Notes: a model not told the origin generated them from the letters alone. Shown: positions 9,245 through 17,746, counted from the stretch's first letter. The stretch: DNA of 64,000 nucleotides from Lactiplantibacillus pingfangensis (GCF_005404945.1 NZ_BJDG01000012.1:30548-94547); one strand, 5' to 3'. A program made the numbers and translations.

Positions 9245-9973
9245 ATGGATCAATTAACACAAGCGCTGATTAATGGTGGTCAAACGACCATTGCGAATGT
9301 GCTATTGCAGCATTATCGCGAAATTGGCTTAACTAACGAAGAATTGCTAGTTTATTTACAATTTAAACGATTGATGGACCAGGGGGAAACGTTCCCAGAT
9401 GCCAATCAGGTGGCACAGAGTCTCGGTGAAACGAGTAACACAGTTTTTCAACATTTACATGAAATGTTAGCCAAAAAGCTATTAACCATCGAATCAGTGA
9501 CGGCGGCTGACCAAAAGATTCATGACCGCTATAATTTTGATGGCCTGTACGAAAAACTCACGCTGGCGTTAAAGAAGGGTGCTAGCGCTGAAACCACCAC
9601 GACGACTGGCACCCAAGAAAATTCACGACAAAAAGTCTTTAAATCAATCGAAACTGAATTTGGCCGAGCACTATCACCGATGGAAATGGAAAGTATTAGT
9701 AAATGGTTCGATGAGGATCATTATGATCCTGAAGTCATTTCCTTGGCATTACGCGAGGCCGTTTTACGGCAAGTTTATAATCTGACTTATATGGATCGAA
9801 TTTTGTTGAATTGGCACAAGCGCAATTTGACAACCGCAGCGCAGGTTGAGGCGGATAAGCAGCGCGGTATTGAGAACCGGCTGAATTCAGCACCAAAACC
9901 ACAACGCCAAACGGGAGCCAATGCGGGCCCCAAGATCCCATTATTTAAACTTGGCGAAGATCAGTCCAAATAA
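9245..9973 (+). CDS. dnaD: DnaD-like replication initiation protein
   Basis: A 242-aa primosome component that helps load the helicase during replication initiation and restart. The ATG at 9245 has a strong TTGGAGGA site. A longer frame from 9185 would start inside the preceding hairpin. The N-terminal winged-helix domain covers residues ~1-105. The C-terminal DnaD/DnaB2 domain covers ~130-205 and includes the YNLTYMDRILLNWHKRNL segment expected of the YxxxIxxxW motif. The last ~35 residues are basic and Pro/Gly-rich. In Bacillus nth follows directly; here a structured repeat follows instead. Confidence 0.93.
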   Translation: MDQLTQALINGGQTTIANVLLQHYREIGLTNEELLVYLQFKRLMDQGETFPDANQVAQSLGETSNTVFQHLHEMLAKKLLTIESVTAADQKIHDRYNFDGLYEKLTLALKKGASAETTTTTGTQENSRQKVFKSIETEFGRALSPMEMESISKWFDEDHYDPEVISLALREAVLRQVYNLTYMDRILLNWHKRNLTTAAQVEADKQRGIENRLNSAPKPQRQTGANAGPKIPLFKLGEDQSK

Positions 9974-10000
9974 GGAGATTGGCTAATTAACTAAAGATGG

Positions 10001-10258
10001 AAAGATGAAATTCGCAAGTAATCCCCGTCGTGTCAATGATTAAGTCATGAAGATTAGTTGCCATGACCGCTTCCAGTCGCCACTGATCACATGCGGCCGT
10101 GGGACCGGGGCAAGCCTGAGAAACGTCTTGGCCCTCGTCCGGAACCCTTGCACAAATCGCAAGTGTCCCGGACCGTCCGTGGCGTAACGCCGGCAAGAAA
10201 CATGCCGACCCAACGCCACGGTCACGGCCGATGGGATCAGCGGCGACTTCCAGCTAAT
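10001..10258 (+). repeat. Structured intergenic repeat, copy 1 (core 10071-10254)
   Basis: A ~185-nt multibranch element. Closing stem: AGTCGCC, CTGATC and CGGCCGTG (10075-10101) pair with CACGGCCG, GATCAG and GGCGACT (10223-10248). Inside are three hairpins: GGGGCAAG/CTTGGCCC (10107-10134), GTCCGG plus CTTGC with GCAAG plus CCGGAC (10137-10173), and CCGTGGCGT plus CGGC with GCCG plus ACGCCACGG (10177-10221). A leader with GAAAGATGAAATTCGC (about 10005-10020) precedes the core and also occurs near 17835. Related copies at 17564-17746 and 63500-63669 keep every stem through compensatory changes. The strand is assigned by convention; function is unknown. Confidence 0.8.
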
Positions 10259-10288
10259 TTAACTATTTTTAGGTTAGGTTTAGTGGAA

Positions 10289-10451
10289 GCAGGCAGAAAT
10301 CGTTGTGCTGTGTCGGTAAGATTGGCCGGCGGGTCTTGGCCGCCTAATCTTACAGGGCGATTCAAAGACGTGGGGTATCGGCTTTAAATCGAAGTTGCAG
10401 ACCGCACTATGGCTGCGACTGTCCCACCATAGCACAGCGATTTCTGCCTGC
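10289..10451 (+). repeat. Second palindromic module of repeat copy 1
   Basis: Outer arms of 24 bases (10289-10312 and 10428-10451) pair with only two deviations, both G-U pairs if read as plus-strand RNA. Inside are GTAAGATT/AATCTTAC with a nested GGCGG/CCGCC, and GTTGCAG/CTGCGAC within GTGGG/CCCAC. A diverged relative follows copy 3 (about 63680-63830), sharing TCTGTGTCGGTAAG and GAATCGAAGTTGCAGA-like segments. Together with the core it forms a ~450-nt non-coding unit. Confidence 0.7.
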
Positions 10452-10541
10452 TGAAGCGGAATTACCACTAATTTGGAAATGTCTGTTGTCTATATGACAG
10501 TGCTTACAAGCCCTTTTGTTCTTTCAACCTTTAGTCATTAA

Positions 10542-10582
10542 ACAAAAAGCACTCAAATCGCAAATAACTGCGATTTGAGCGC
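10542..10582 (-). terminator. Rho-independent terminator of ponA
   Basis: The stem GCGCTCAAATCGCA / TGCGATTTGAGTGC on the minus strand is followed by TTTTTGTTT, starting 18 bases after the ponA stop. Confidence 0.85.
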
Positions 10583-10600
10583 TTTTCGTTTGTAGCTGAC

Positions 10601-12877
10601 TTACTGACCTTGATTGTTATTAGCAGGCTGCTCAGTTGAGCTTGAGGAGGCTGGTGCTGACGATTCACTCGAACTGCTGGATTCTGAACTGCTTGATGAG
10701 GATTCAGAACTTGAGCTTGATGAAGACGACTCAGAACTCGATGAGCTCGACTCGGAACTGGATGAGTCACTAGATGAAGAACTGGAATCTGAACTAGCTG
10801 ACTCACTGCTTGATGAAGCAGCAGACGAAGTTCCGGAACTCGCTTCGGTGGCAGAGAAGATATGCCCAACGACATACAATTCTTCAATACCGTTCTTCTT
10901 AACTGTGCCAACGGAGCTTGGTTTGGTCCAATCAGAATTTGGTGAATGTTCTTGCAAGTAGGTCATCATTTCACGGTAGATCACTTGTGAGATTTTGACA
11001 GTGCTGGAATCAATATAACCATTGGCTTCATTTGGCTTGTCATAACCTGTCCACACGGCGACTGAGTAGTTCTTCGTGTAACCGGCCATCCAAGAATCCA
11101 TATCTGCGTCAGAAGGCTTATTAGCGCTCTTTGGATAACCATCAGTCCCGGTCTTACCAGCTTGGTAGACGCCGGAGATTTTAGCAGTGGTCCCAGTCCC
11201 AGTTGAACTATTAATGACGTCTTTCAACATGTCCGTGACCATGTAAGCAGTCGATTTTTTCATGACTCGTTTGCCATTACTGCTATAACTCGTTGTCCGG
11301 TTATCTTGGGTCACAATCTTATTGATATAGTAAGGCTTGTGGTAAGTCCCACCATTGGCAAAGGCAGCGTAGGCACCAGCAACTTGCAGGGAGGACACGT
11401 TAGCCCCAATGGCGTAGGCGTAAGGAATCGTTCCAGTAAAGTTCATGCCAAGGTTGTTCGCAAAGGTGGTGGCGTTCGCCCGACCAACTTGTTGCAACGT
11501 CTTGACGGCGGGAATATTACGCGATTGCACCAGTGCTTGCCGCATGGTCATGTTGCCTAAAGTATTGTTATCAAAGTCGTTGACTGACGTATTACTGCCC
11601 GGATACTTGTATTTCGTATCTGAGACAGTTTTATAAGTTGGCCAGCTCTTGTACTCGATCGCGGGACCGTAGTCTAAGATTGGTTTCATGGTTGAAGCGT
11701 TCGACCGATCTTGTTGCACGGCGTGGTTCGTCCCAAAGGTGACATTCTCATTTTTACGCGCACCGACCATCGCGGAGACTTTACCAGTGTATGAATCAAC
11801 CACGGAAACCCCTAGTTGGAAACGATTCGCGGCGGTATCATTTGGATACGAAACATAATTGTCAGTGTTGGCAATATCATAAAGCCGTTGTTGGGCGTTG
11901 GAGTTTAAGTTTGTATAAACTTTTAAGCCATCTTTGTAAGGATCGTAACCCTTAGCTTTCAAATCGGCGATGACTTCTTTCAAATAAGCATCAATGACCT
12001 TATGTTTCTGTTGGGCAATGATACTCGTCCGTTCAGAAGTTGAAGCTAAATCAGTTTTAATGTTTTCATTGATGGCGGCCGTCTCTTGTTGCTTCGTGAT
12101 GACTTTATTGTCGTACATCGCTTGTAACACCAAGTTTCGACGGCTAGTCGCATATGTCGGATATTGGATTGGGTCATAATAAGTTGGTGACTGGGGCATG
12201 CCGGCTAATAAGGCGAGTTGGCTGAGACTCAACTTGTCGAGCGACTTACCGAAGTAGTAATGTGCGGCGGTACCCATGCCGTAGATCCCATTACCCATGT
12301 AGACTTTATTAATGTAGTATTCCAAAATCTGTGATTTGCTGAAATGCTTTTCAACATTCAAGGCGAGCCAAGCTTCTTGGGCCTTGACCTTAAAGTTTCG
12401 ATCAGAATCCTTGGTTGAGAAGACGGAGAGTTTAACCAATTGCATGGTTAAAGTACTCCCGCCTTGCATCCCGAGTGAGCTGCCTCTAAGGTTTCCGAGT
12501 GCGGCACCCAAGATTCGGTAATAATCGACACCCTTATGTTGATAGAAGCGTCGGTCTTCAATTGAAACGACCGCACTTTTAAGTGTCGCGGGAATGTTTT
12601 TTGAACTAACATAGTCCCGGTTGCTAGCACCAAGATTGGCGACTAGCTTGCCATTGGCATCGTAGATTCGCGTTGAATTCTCACTTTTTAGATTACTCTC
12701 TGTAATCGTTGGTGAACTTTGGGCATAGTAGAAAAATAAGCCGACGCCTGCTAGGCCGCCGATGACAATCAGCGCGACAATCGCCAAAATGATACGTCGG
12801 AACCAATGCTTTTTAGGTGGCTTTGGTTGGGTACGGTTGCGTGCAACCCGTGAATTTTGTTCATTGTTACCTGCCAT
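10601..12877 (-). CDS. ponA: Class A penicillin-binding protein (PBP1A)
   Basis: Bifunctional peptidoglycan synthase of 758 aa. A basic N-terminus and one membrane anchor (~25-48) are followed by the GT51 transglycosylase domain (EDRRFYQHKGVDYYRI, then GGSTLTMQLVK) and the transpeptidase domain with STMK (SxxK, ~395), SRN (SxN, ~455) and KTG (~575). The C-terminal tail (~683-745) is almost entirely Ser with Glu/Ala, ending in Pro/Asn/Gln, so it is disordered and probably cell-wall spanning. The site AAAGGAG precedes the ATG. It is cotranscribed with recU (26-base gap), the conserved Firmicute order. Confidence 0.96.
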   Translation of the reverse strand: MAGNNEQNSRVARNRTQPKPPKKHWFRRIILAIVALIVIGGLAGVGLFFYYAQSSPTITESNLKSENSTRIYDANGKLVANLGASNRDYVSSKNIPATLKSAVVSIEDRRFYQHKGVDYYRILGAALGNLRGSSLGMQGGSTLTMQLVKLSVFSTKDSDRNFKVKAQEAWLALNVEKHFSKSQILEYYINKVYMGNGIYGMGTAAHYYFGKSLDKLSLSQLALLAGMPQSPTYYDPIQYPTYATSRRNLVLQAMYDNKVITKQQETAAINENIKTDLASTSERTSIIAQQKHKVIDAYLKEVIADLKAKGYDPYKDGLKVYTNLNSNAQQRLYDIANTDNYVSYPNDTAANRFQLGVSVVDSYTGKVSAMVGARKNENVTFGTNHAVQQDRSNASTMKPILDYGPAIEYKSWPTYKTVSDTKYKYPGSNTSVNDFDNNTLGNMTMRQALVQSRNIPAVKTLQQVGRANATTFANNLGMNFTGTIPYAYAIGANVSSLQVAGAYAAFANGGTYHKPYYINKIVTQDNRTTSYSSNGKRVMKKSTAYMVTDMLKDVINSSTGTGTTAKISGVYQAGKTGTDGYPKSANKPSDADMDSWMAGYTKNYSVAVWTGYDKPNEANGYIDSSTVKISQVIYREMMTYLQEHSPNSDWTKPSSVGTVKKNGIEELYVVGHIFSATEASSGTSSAASSSSESASSDSSSSSSDSSSSESSSSSSESSSSSSSSESSSSSSESSSSSESSAPASSSSTEQPANNNQGQ
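10610..10830 (-). repeat. Ser-codon-rich low-complexity tract in ponA
   Basis: The DNA for the Ser/Glu tail is built from imperfect GAT/GAG/AGT/TCA-type triplet and hexamer units, repeated across ~200 bases. Such tracts change length by slippage in frame. The opposite strand reads as a spurious acidic ORF. Confidence 0.7.
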
Positions 12878-12903
12878 GATGATCTCCTTTAACTAGGTGA
12901 TAA

Positions 12904-13512
12904 TTACCCCTCAATCAGCTGATCAATTGCGTCTAGATAGGGGATGAGAGGGTTGATGTGATAGTGCAACTCAGTGGCCAATTTTTCAATATCCTTAAGT
13001 GGAATTGATTTTCGGCCACCGTCAGCTTGATGATCCCAATAATGAAAGAGGTCGGTCGCTGTGAGTAAGAACAAACGGTTTAAGACCGCAAAGCGAATGA
13101 TGACAAAGCAGATGCCATCTTGTGCCAAACATTTACGCATGTGTTCAATCTGATGTTCATGAAAGTTTTTGAGGGGGAAAGCGGTGGTGCTTTTAGTTTC
13201 CTTGGCCTCAAAATCTAAGTATCTCCCACGATAAACCCCGTTATAGTCAGTTGTTGAAGCTTGTTTGAAATAAGCCTCGCGAATCACTGCGGCACTACGG
13301 TTTGGATAATCAACTTTAACAATCTGGATGGGAATTGGCTTTTTATGAATAACTGCGATATCATTTTCGAGATAATAGGTATTGCTGCTATTGAGCTCTG
13401 ATTCTAAGCTCATTCCCCGATCACCGAAGTTAACGTTGGCAAACTTAGTGGACTTTGATTTAGAATGAGAGGGTTGGCGAAATGCTTTGCCGTTTGGATA
13501 ACGAATCGTCAC
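12904..13512 (-). CDS. recU: Holliday junction resolvase RecU (GTG start)
   Basis: A 202-aa endonuclease that resolves four-way recombination junctions and helps chromosome segregation. The GTG at 13512 has AGGAGG eight bases upstream. An ATG two bases away is out of frame. Family features: the N-terminal RYPNGKAF and FANVNFGDRGMSLESELN segments, then the nuclease core with FEAKETKSTTAFPLKNFHEHQ. It starts the recU-ponA operon and is divergent from ypsA. Confidence 0.95.
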   Translation of the reverse strand: MTIRYPNGKAFRQPSHSKSKSTKFANVNFGDRGMSLESELNSSNTYYLENDIAVIHKKPIPIQIVKVDYPNRSAAVIREAYFKQASTTDYNGVYRGRYLDFEAKETKSTTAFPLKNFHEHQIEHMRKCLAQDGICFVIIRFAVLNRLFLLTATDLFHYWDHQADGGRKSIPLKDIEKLATELHYHINPLIPYLDAIDQLIEG

Positions 13513-13616
13513 ATTATCAACCTCCTAATAATTTCATATTTTACCATTAAAGCAAGTAATGTGAAATAACTGTGACAGTTTGAAGACCTAATCCCGTGTA
13601 AAAAGGAGATTTTTTT

Positions 13617-14186
13617 GTGAGTCGATTATGGATGAGTGGCTATCGAAGTTATGAATTAAGTGTGTTTAGTGATCAAGATGATAAATTAAAAGTGATTAAA
13701 TATGCACTCACGCGGTATTTGACCGAACAGATTGAAGACGGCATGGACTGGCTAATCACTGGCGGTCAACTTGGTGTGGAACAGTGGTGTGCCGAGGTCG
13801 GACTGGCGTTGAAGCAGACCTATCCTGAGTTGAAAGTGGCTATGATGCTCCCTTACGGTGAATTTGGGGGACGCTGGAACGAAAACAATCAGGCTAAATT
13901 GCAAACCTTATTAGCCCAAGTTGATTTTCACGCCGCAGTTAGTAAACAAACTTATGAAAATCCACAACAATTAAAAAATTACCAAGAATTCATGTTAACG
14001 CACACGGATGGGGCGGCTTTGGTGTATGATCCAGATAATCCCGGGAAACCGACTTATGATTATGATATTATTCGGTCGTTTGATGAGACCCATCCGTATC
14101 CATTGACCATCATTGATTTTGATTGGTTACAAGAAAGTGCGAATGAGTATGCAGAAAAACAGAATAATGGTTTTAATTTTGAATAA
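13617..14186 (+). CDS. ypsA: YpsA-like protein (DUF1273, SLOG superfamily)
   Basis: A 189-aa protein with a Rossmann-like nucleotide-binding fold related to DprA/LOG. Motifs: WMSGYRSYEL at the start, DWLITGGQLGVEQWCAEV near residue 42, YGEFGGRWNE, and DGAALVYDPDNPGKPTYDY near 135. The start is a GTG at 13617 with AAAAGGAG upstream. YpsA is encoded between recU/ponA and gpsB in many Firmicutes and has been linked to cell division; its ligand is not settled. Confidence 0.88.
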   Translation: MSRLWMSGYRSYELSVFSDQDDKLKVIKYALTRYLTEQIEDGMDWLITGGQLGVEQWCAEVGLALKQTYPELKVAMMLPYGEFGGRWNENNQAKLQTLLAQVDFHAAVSKQTYENPQQLKNYQEFMLTHTDGAALVYDPDNPGKPTYDYDIIRSFDETHPYPLTIIDFDWLQESANEYAEKQNNGFNFE

Positions 14187-14190
14187 AGTC

Positions 14191-14199
14191 TGCTACAAT
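14191..14199 (+). promoter_or_regulatory. Extended -10 promoter for gpsB
   Basis: TGCTACAAT lies right after the ypsA stop, with no strong -35. It gives a ~55-nt leader to gpsB. Confidence 0.45.
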
Positions 14200-14260
14200 G
14201 TTTTAAGTAATGCGGATGCCGACTTGGTGTCGCGCGAATAACAATGAGGTGTTTTTAAAT

Positions 14261-14602
14261 ATGGCTAAACGTAATTTTACTCCCAAAGACATCCTGCAAA
14301 AAGAATTTAAACCAAAAATGCGGGGTTATGATCCTGCTGACGTGGATGGGTTCTTGGACAATGTCATTAAGGACTATGAGTCATTTACTAAAGATAACCA
14401 ACAACTTTCAGATGAAAACGAACGGTTGCGGGCCAAAGTCGACGAACTGACAAAGCAAGTCGCCGTTGGTGCAACCAGTCCATCTTCACAACCAACTAGT
14501 ACGGTGACGAACATGGATATTCTGAAACGGTTATCTAACTTGGAACGCCACGTCTTTGGTGCCCAATTAGATAATAATCAAAACGAATCACATCGTCTAT
14601 AA
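14261..14602 (+). CDS. gpsB: Cell-division regulator GpsB
   Basis: A 113-aa DivIVA-family coiled-coil protein that guides class A PBPs between septum and side wall. The start [20 protein letters not shown] with GAGGTG upstream is chosen over a longer frame from 14210. The membrane-binding/DivIVA-type N-domain ([18 protein letters not shown]) covers residues ~1-65. It is followed by a Ser/Thr/Pro linker and a short C-terminal helix ([17 protein letters not shown]). Encoded next to rnpB, as in Bacillus. Confidence 0.95.
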   Translation: MAKRNFTPKDILQKEFKPKMRGYDPADVDGFLDNVIKDYESFTKDNQQLSDENERLRAKVDELTKQVAVGATSPSSQPTSTVTNMDILKRLSNLERHVFGAQLDNNQNESHRL

Positions 14603-14611
14603 CAGTGATTC

Positions 14612-15004
14612 AATGTAAATTCTGGGTAATCGCGGTCGGCTTAAGTCGGCTGAGGAAGGTCCATGCCCGCACAAGCTGCGATGCTTGTAGTGTTCGTGCT
14701 CGGTGAAAAAATAAGCTGGGGAACCGATTTTATCGGTTACGGCGGAAAAAACGACTAAGGCGCAAGCTATGCCCGAGTATTCCTGAAAAGTGCCACAGTG
14801 ACGATACTTAGTTGGAAACGACTAAGTTGGAACGCGGTAAACCCCTCGAGCGGGCAACCCAAACTACGGTAGGGGCGCTTCACATAAGTAAATGAACTAA
14901 ATGTGGGGGGAGATCCTTGTGATCTCGAGATAGATGATTGCCGCCTAACTAATAGACACCTGTGCTTTAGTTAGGTACAAAACATGGCCTACAGGAATTT
15001 ACAT
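14612..15004 (+). ncRNA. rnpB: RNase P RNA, type B
   Basis: The ribozyme that matures tRNA 5' ends. The 5' and 3' ends pair (ATGTAAATT 14612-14620 with AATTTACAT 14996-15004). Conserved parts include CTGGGTAATCGCGG, GAGGAAGGTCCATGC (CR I region), CACAGTGACGATACTTA, GGAACGCGGTAAACCCC, and AGATAGATGATTGCCGCC with the 3' CR V region. The length (~393 nt) fits Bacillus-type RNAs. The promoter probably lies in the end of gpsB. A strong terminator follows at 15017. Confidence 0.96.
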
Positions 15005-15016
15005 TTAGACAGGAGA

Positions 15017-15050
15017 CTAGGACAAAAGCTTGCTTTTGTCCTAGTTTTTT
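15017..15050 (+). terminator. Terminator of rnpB
   Basis: The perfect 12-bp stem CTAGGACAAAAG/CTTTTGTCCTAG with a 4-base loop is followed by six T. Confidence 0.92.
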
Positions 15051-15228
15051 AATACGGAAAGTTTGCGAACTTTGAAGTATGCTAAACTAGAGTGTGCAGG
15101 CCGGCGGAGTCTCCAGCTGGACTGAGCACATTTCGGAAGCAGCCAAGCTTACGAGTAAAAAGAACTGCTTGCCAGTAAAAATAGTTAAACGATAAATTTT
15201 AATTAAAAACAGTAATCGGGAGGAACCT

Positions 15229-16377
15229 ATGCAAGAATTTAGATTAATTGCAACATGTGCGAGTGGGATGGAAGCTTTGGTAGGACGCGAATTGCGCGAC
15301 CTCGGCTATCAAACCCAAGTGGAAAATGGCCGTGTCCGTTTTAATGGGACCATTGAAGATATTTTACGGGCGAATATTTGGCTACGAACTGCCGATCGTA
15401 TCAAAATTATTGTCGGTGAGTTTAACGCCTACACCTTTGATGAGTTATTCGAAAAAACATTAGCCTTACCATGGGATCAATTGTTACCGATGGATGCCGA
15501 ATTTCCGGTCGAAGGCAAGTCACGTAATTCGAAACTACACAGTGTGCCAGATGTGCAGTCAATCGTCAAAAAGGCTATCGTGAATCAGTTAGCCGCTACC
15601 TATCATCGAAATGGTCATTTACCCGAAACTGGGGCGTTGTTCCCATTAGAAGTCGCTATCAATAAGGATAAGGTCATGTTGACATTGGATACGACCGGGA
15701 GCAGCTTGTTTAAACGGGGTTATCGTCTGGAAAAAGGTGGCGCGCCGCTGAAAGAAAACATGGCCGCAGCCTTAGTGTTGTTAGCCAAATGGTACTCAGA
15801 CAATCCGTTTGTTGATCCGGTTTGTGGGTCGGGAACGATTCCAATTGAAGCCGCCTTGTTGGCACGCAACATTGCGCCTGGGATCAAGCGCGCGTTTGCT
15901 TGTGAAAAGTGGGATTGGGTGCCGGCAGGTCTGAGCCAAGACCTACGTGATGATGCTAAATCTAAGATCAATCATGATATCGAACTTGATATTAGTGGTT
16001 ATGATATTGATGGTAAAATGATCGACATTGCAAGATTAAACGCGCAGGAGGCTGGTGTCTTACATGACATCAACTTCAAACAATTGGCCGTCAAAGACTT
16101 CACGACTGATAAGGTTAATGGTGTGATTATCGCCAATCCACCTTATGGGGAACGGTTAAGTGACCGTGATACTGTCCGCATTTTGTACCGTCAAATGGGT
16201 CAAGTTTATGCGAAGTTGCCTAGTTGGAGTAAGTATATCTTAACTAGCGACTTAGAATTCGAAGACTACTTTGGCAAAAAAGCGACGAAACGTCGGAAAC
16301 TGTATAACGGGGCGTTACGTACCGATTACTTCCAGTATTGGGGTAAACGAATTCGACCTGCCCGTACGAGTGATTAG
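15229..16377 (+). CDS. ypsC: THUMP-domain rRNA (guanine-N2) methyltransferase
   Basis: A 382-aa SAM-dependent RNA methyltransferase, related to the RlmL N-terminal half/YpsC. The N-terminal ferredoxin-like and THUMP regions (~1-160) are followed by a PF01170 methyltransferase core with DPVCGSGTIPIEAALLARN (SAM loop, ~203) and ANPPYGERL (catalytic NPPY, ~303). The site GGGAGGA precedes the ATG. It is downstream of rnpB as in Bacillus. Expected substrate is a 23S rRNA guanine, from family knowledge only. Confidence 0.9.
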   Translation: MQEFRLIATCASGMEALVGRELRDLGYQTQVENGRVRFNGTIEDILRANIWLRTADRIKIIVGEFNAYTFDELFEKTLALPWDQLLPMDAEFPVEGKSRNSKLHSVPDVQSIVKKAIVNQLAATYHRNGHLPETGALFPLEVAINKDKVMLTLDTTGSSLFKRGYRLEKGGAPLKENMAAALVLLAKWYSDNPFVDPVCGSGTIPIEAALLARNIAPGIKRAFACEKWDWVPAGLSQDLRDDAKSKINHDIELDISGYDIDGKMIDIARLNAQEAGVLHDINFKQLAVKDFTTDKVNGVIIANPPYGERLSDRDTVRILYRQMGQVYAKLPSWSKYILTSDLEFEDYFGKKATKRRKLYNGALRTDYFQYWGKRIRPARTSD

Positions 16378-16421
16378 TTAACGGCGATTGCTGACATGAT
16401 TGCGCCTGAAAGTCGTAATTA

Positions 16422-16477
16422 GCCTAAAAATAATGACATCGTCGACTTGACGGTGTCATTATTTTTAGGCTTTTTTT
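16422..16477 (+). terminator. Terminator after ypsC
   Basis: The stem GCCTAAAAATAATGACA pairs with TGTCATTATTTTTAGGC and is followed by seven T. It overlaps the stop of the convergent gene ending at 16465, so it may serve both strands. Confidence 0.85.
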
Positions 16478-16644
16478 GGTTGGCCTGATCGAATCTGAAC
16501 GCAGTCGTGACAGTAGATTTTCGCCCCATTAAGTTTCAAATAAGCCTGAATCTCAGTCATGCCACGCGGTGGAATGGGCATGTCGATATAAGCGCGCTCA
16601 TCGTGTTGCAACGCTTTACCACAGTTGGCACAGTTAAATTTCAT
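16465..16644 (-). CDS. Small zinc-ribbon-like protein
   Basis: A 59-aa protein, MKFNCANCGKALQHDERAY at the N-terminus and YCHDCVQIRSG near the C-terminus. Two CxxC pairs separated by ~37 residues suggest one zinc site. The second ATG (16644) is spaced best from GAGGG. It lies 22 bases after the hydrolase gene, likely in the same transcript. Role unknown. Confidence 0.7.
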   Translation of the reverse strand: MKFNCANCGKALQHDERAYIDMPIPPRGMTEIQAYLKLNGAKIYCHDCVQIRSGQPKKA

Positions 16645-16666
16645 CATGACCCTCACTTTCAGTGAT

Positions 16667-17422
16667 TCAGTCGGTCAAATAGTAGTCAAAAAAGTTAGCG
16701 ATTTTTTCCATCAATGGAATCTTAACCAGATGTTTCGCTTGATAACCCGTAATAAAAGCCACTTGTTCAGCATAGGGTTGCGGCTGAATCCGGTCAAAGA
16801 AATCGCGCGACTGGGCATACGGAATCCGTTCGTCATCAGTGCCATGCCAAAATAGTAGTGGTCGATGATTAATCGTTTCCGGATGTCGATTTAAATCATA
16901 ATAATCAATCCAACTGGTTAATTGTTGCATATCATCTGGTAAATACAAGTGATGCTTGGCGGCGTGTTCACGAACTAATTGGGCATAGGCATTCAAATTT
17001 GGGGTTCCCATAATAATAGTGGCGGCTTTGATTTCAGGATGTTGCGTCAATAGGGCGCCAGTGGTCATCCCACCCATGGAATAGCCGCCGACTCCAATTT
17101 GGTCATTTAAAATTAAGTGGCGTTGCCGATAGAAGTCAATAATCAATTGAAACTCGGCTAAGTTTCCCTGAATGCTATTCCAAAAAGTCATGGACGGCAA
17201 GGTACTGACGGGCTGCTGGCGCTGACCATGATTCATCGCATCCGGTAAGATGACCCGGATGTTTTTTTGTGCCAATTTGCGCGCCTGAGTTAAGACGAGT
17301 TCTTTTTCTGAGCGCCAACCGTGGTAAAAAACCACTAGGGGTGTGGCTTGGTAACGGTGCTCGTCCGCGACAACTTCTAGGATGGGCACATCTTGTAACT
17401 TTCTTTGCAAAATTTCAACCAT
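16667..17422 (-). CDS. Alpha/beta hydrolase (serine esterase/peptidase-like)
   Basis: A 251-aa cytoplasmic hydrolase with HGWRSEKE (oxyanion region, ~35), the nucleophile elbow GVGGYSMGGMTTG near residue 108, HGTDDERIPY with the likely acid (~205), and a late His in GYQAKHLVKIP (~231). There is no signal peptide. It resembles the YitV-type esterases of Firmicutes. Substrate cannot be read from sequence. The GTGAG site before the ATG is modest. Confidence 0.82.
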   Translation of the reverse strand: MVEILQRKLQDVPILEVVADEHRYQATPLVVFYHGWRSEKELVLTQARKLAQKNIRVILPDAMNHGQRQQPVSTLPSMTFWNSIQGNLAEFQLIIDFYRQRHLILNDQIGVGGYSMGGMTTGALLTQHPEIKAATIIMGTPNLNAYAQLVREHAAKHHLYLPDDMQQLTSWIDYYDLNRHPETINHRPLLFWHGTDDERIPYAQSRDFFDRIQPQPYAEQVAFITGYQAKHLVKIPLMEKIANFFDYYLTD

Positions 17423-17563
17423 TGCAATAATCTCACTTTATTATTTGATAACTTAACTTTGACAGAAAAAGTTATAAAAAACAACTGAGATGCTTATATG
17501 ATTGCCAGTGATTGTCTGTTAGTCAAATGCGGTTGAAAGATGAAAAGAAGTCAACGTTGTCGC

Positions 17564-17746
17564 TTCCAGGCATCACTGATTACATGCGGACGAGGGACCA
17601 GGTCAAGCCTGGGGAGCGGTCTTGCCCTTCGCCCGGAATGGTTGCAAAAACCGCAACTATCCCGGACCGTCCGTCCCGTAAGACCGGCTAAAAAACGCCG
17701 CTCAAACGGGAATTTCACGTCCGATGCAATCAGCGACGCCTTCCAG
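17564..17746 (+). repeat. Structured intergenic repeat, copy 2
   Basis: The same fold as copy 1 with changed bases on both sides. Closing stem: CTGATT/AATCAG and CGGACG/CGTCCG (17576-17592 with 17718-17733), plus GGC/GCC outside. Inner hairpins: CAAG/CTTG; CCGG and GTTGC with GCAAC and CCGG; CCCGT and CGGC with GCCG and ACGGG. The copy-1 partners are CTTGC/GCAAG and GGCGT/ACGCC, so pairing is kept by covariation. It lies between the divergent hydrolase and DUF925 genes and lacks the second module. Confidence 0.78.

Noticed and set aside
9987..10468. Several 60-100 codon ORFs on both strands after dnaD
   Set aside because: They lie in the stems of the structured repeat, have no good ribosome sites, and the changes between repeat copies preserve base pairing, not codons.
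10614..10961. 115-codon acidic ORF opposite ponA
   Set aside because: Antisense image of the Ser-rich tail codons of ponA; low complexity only.
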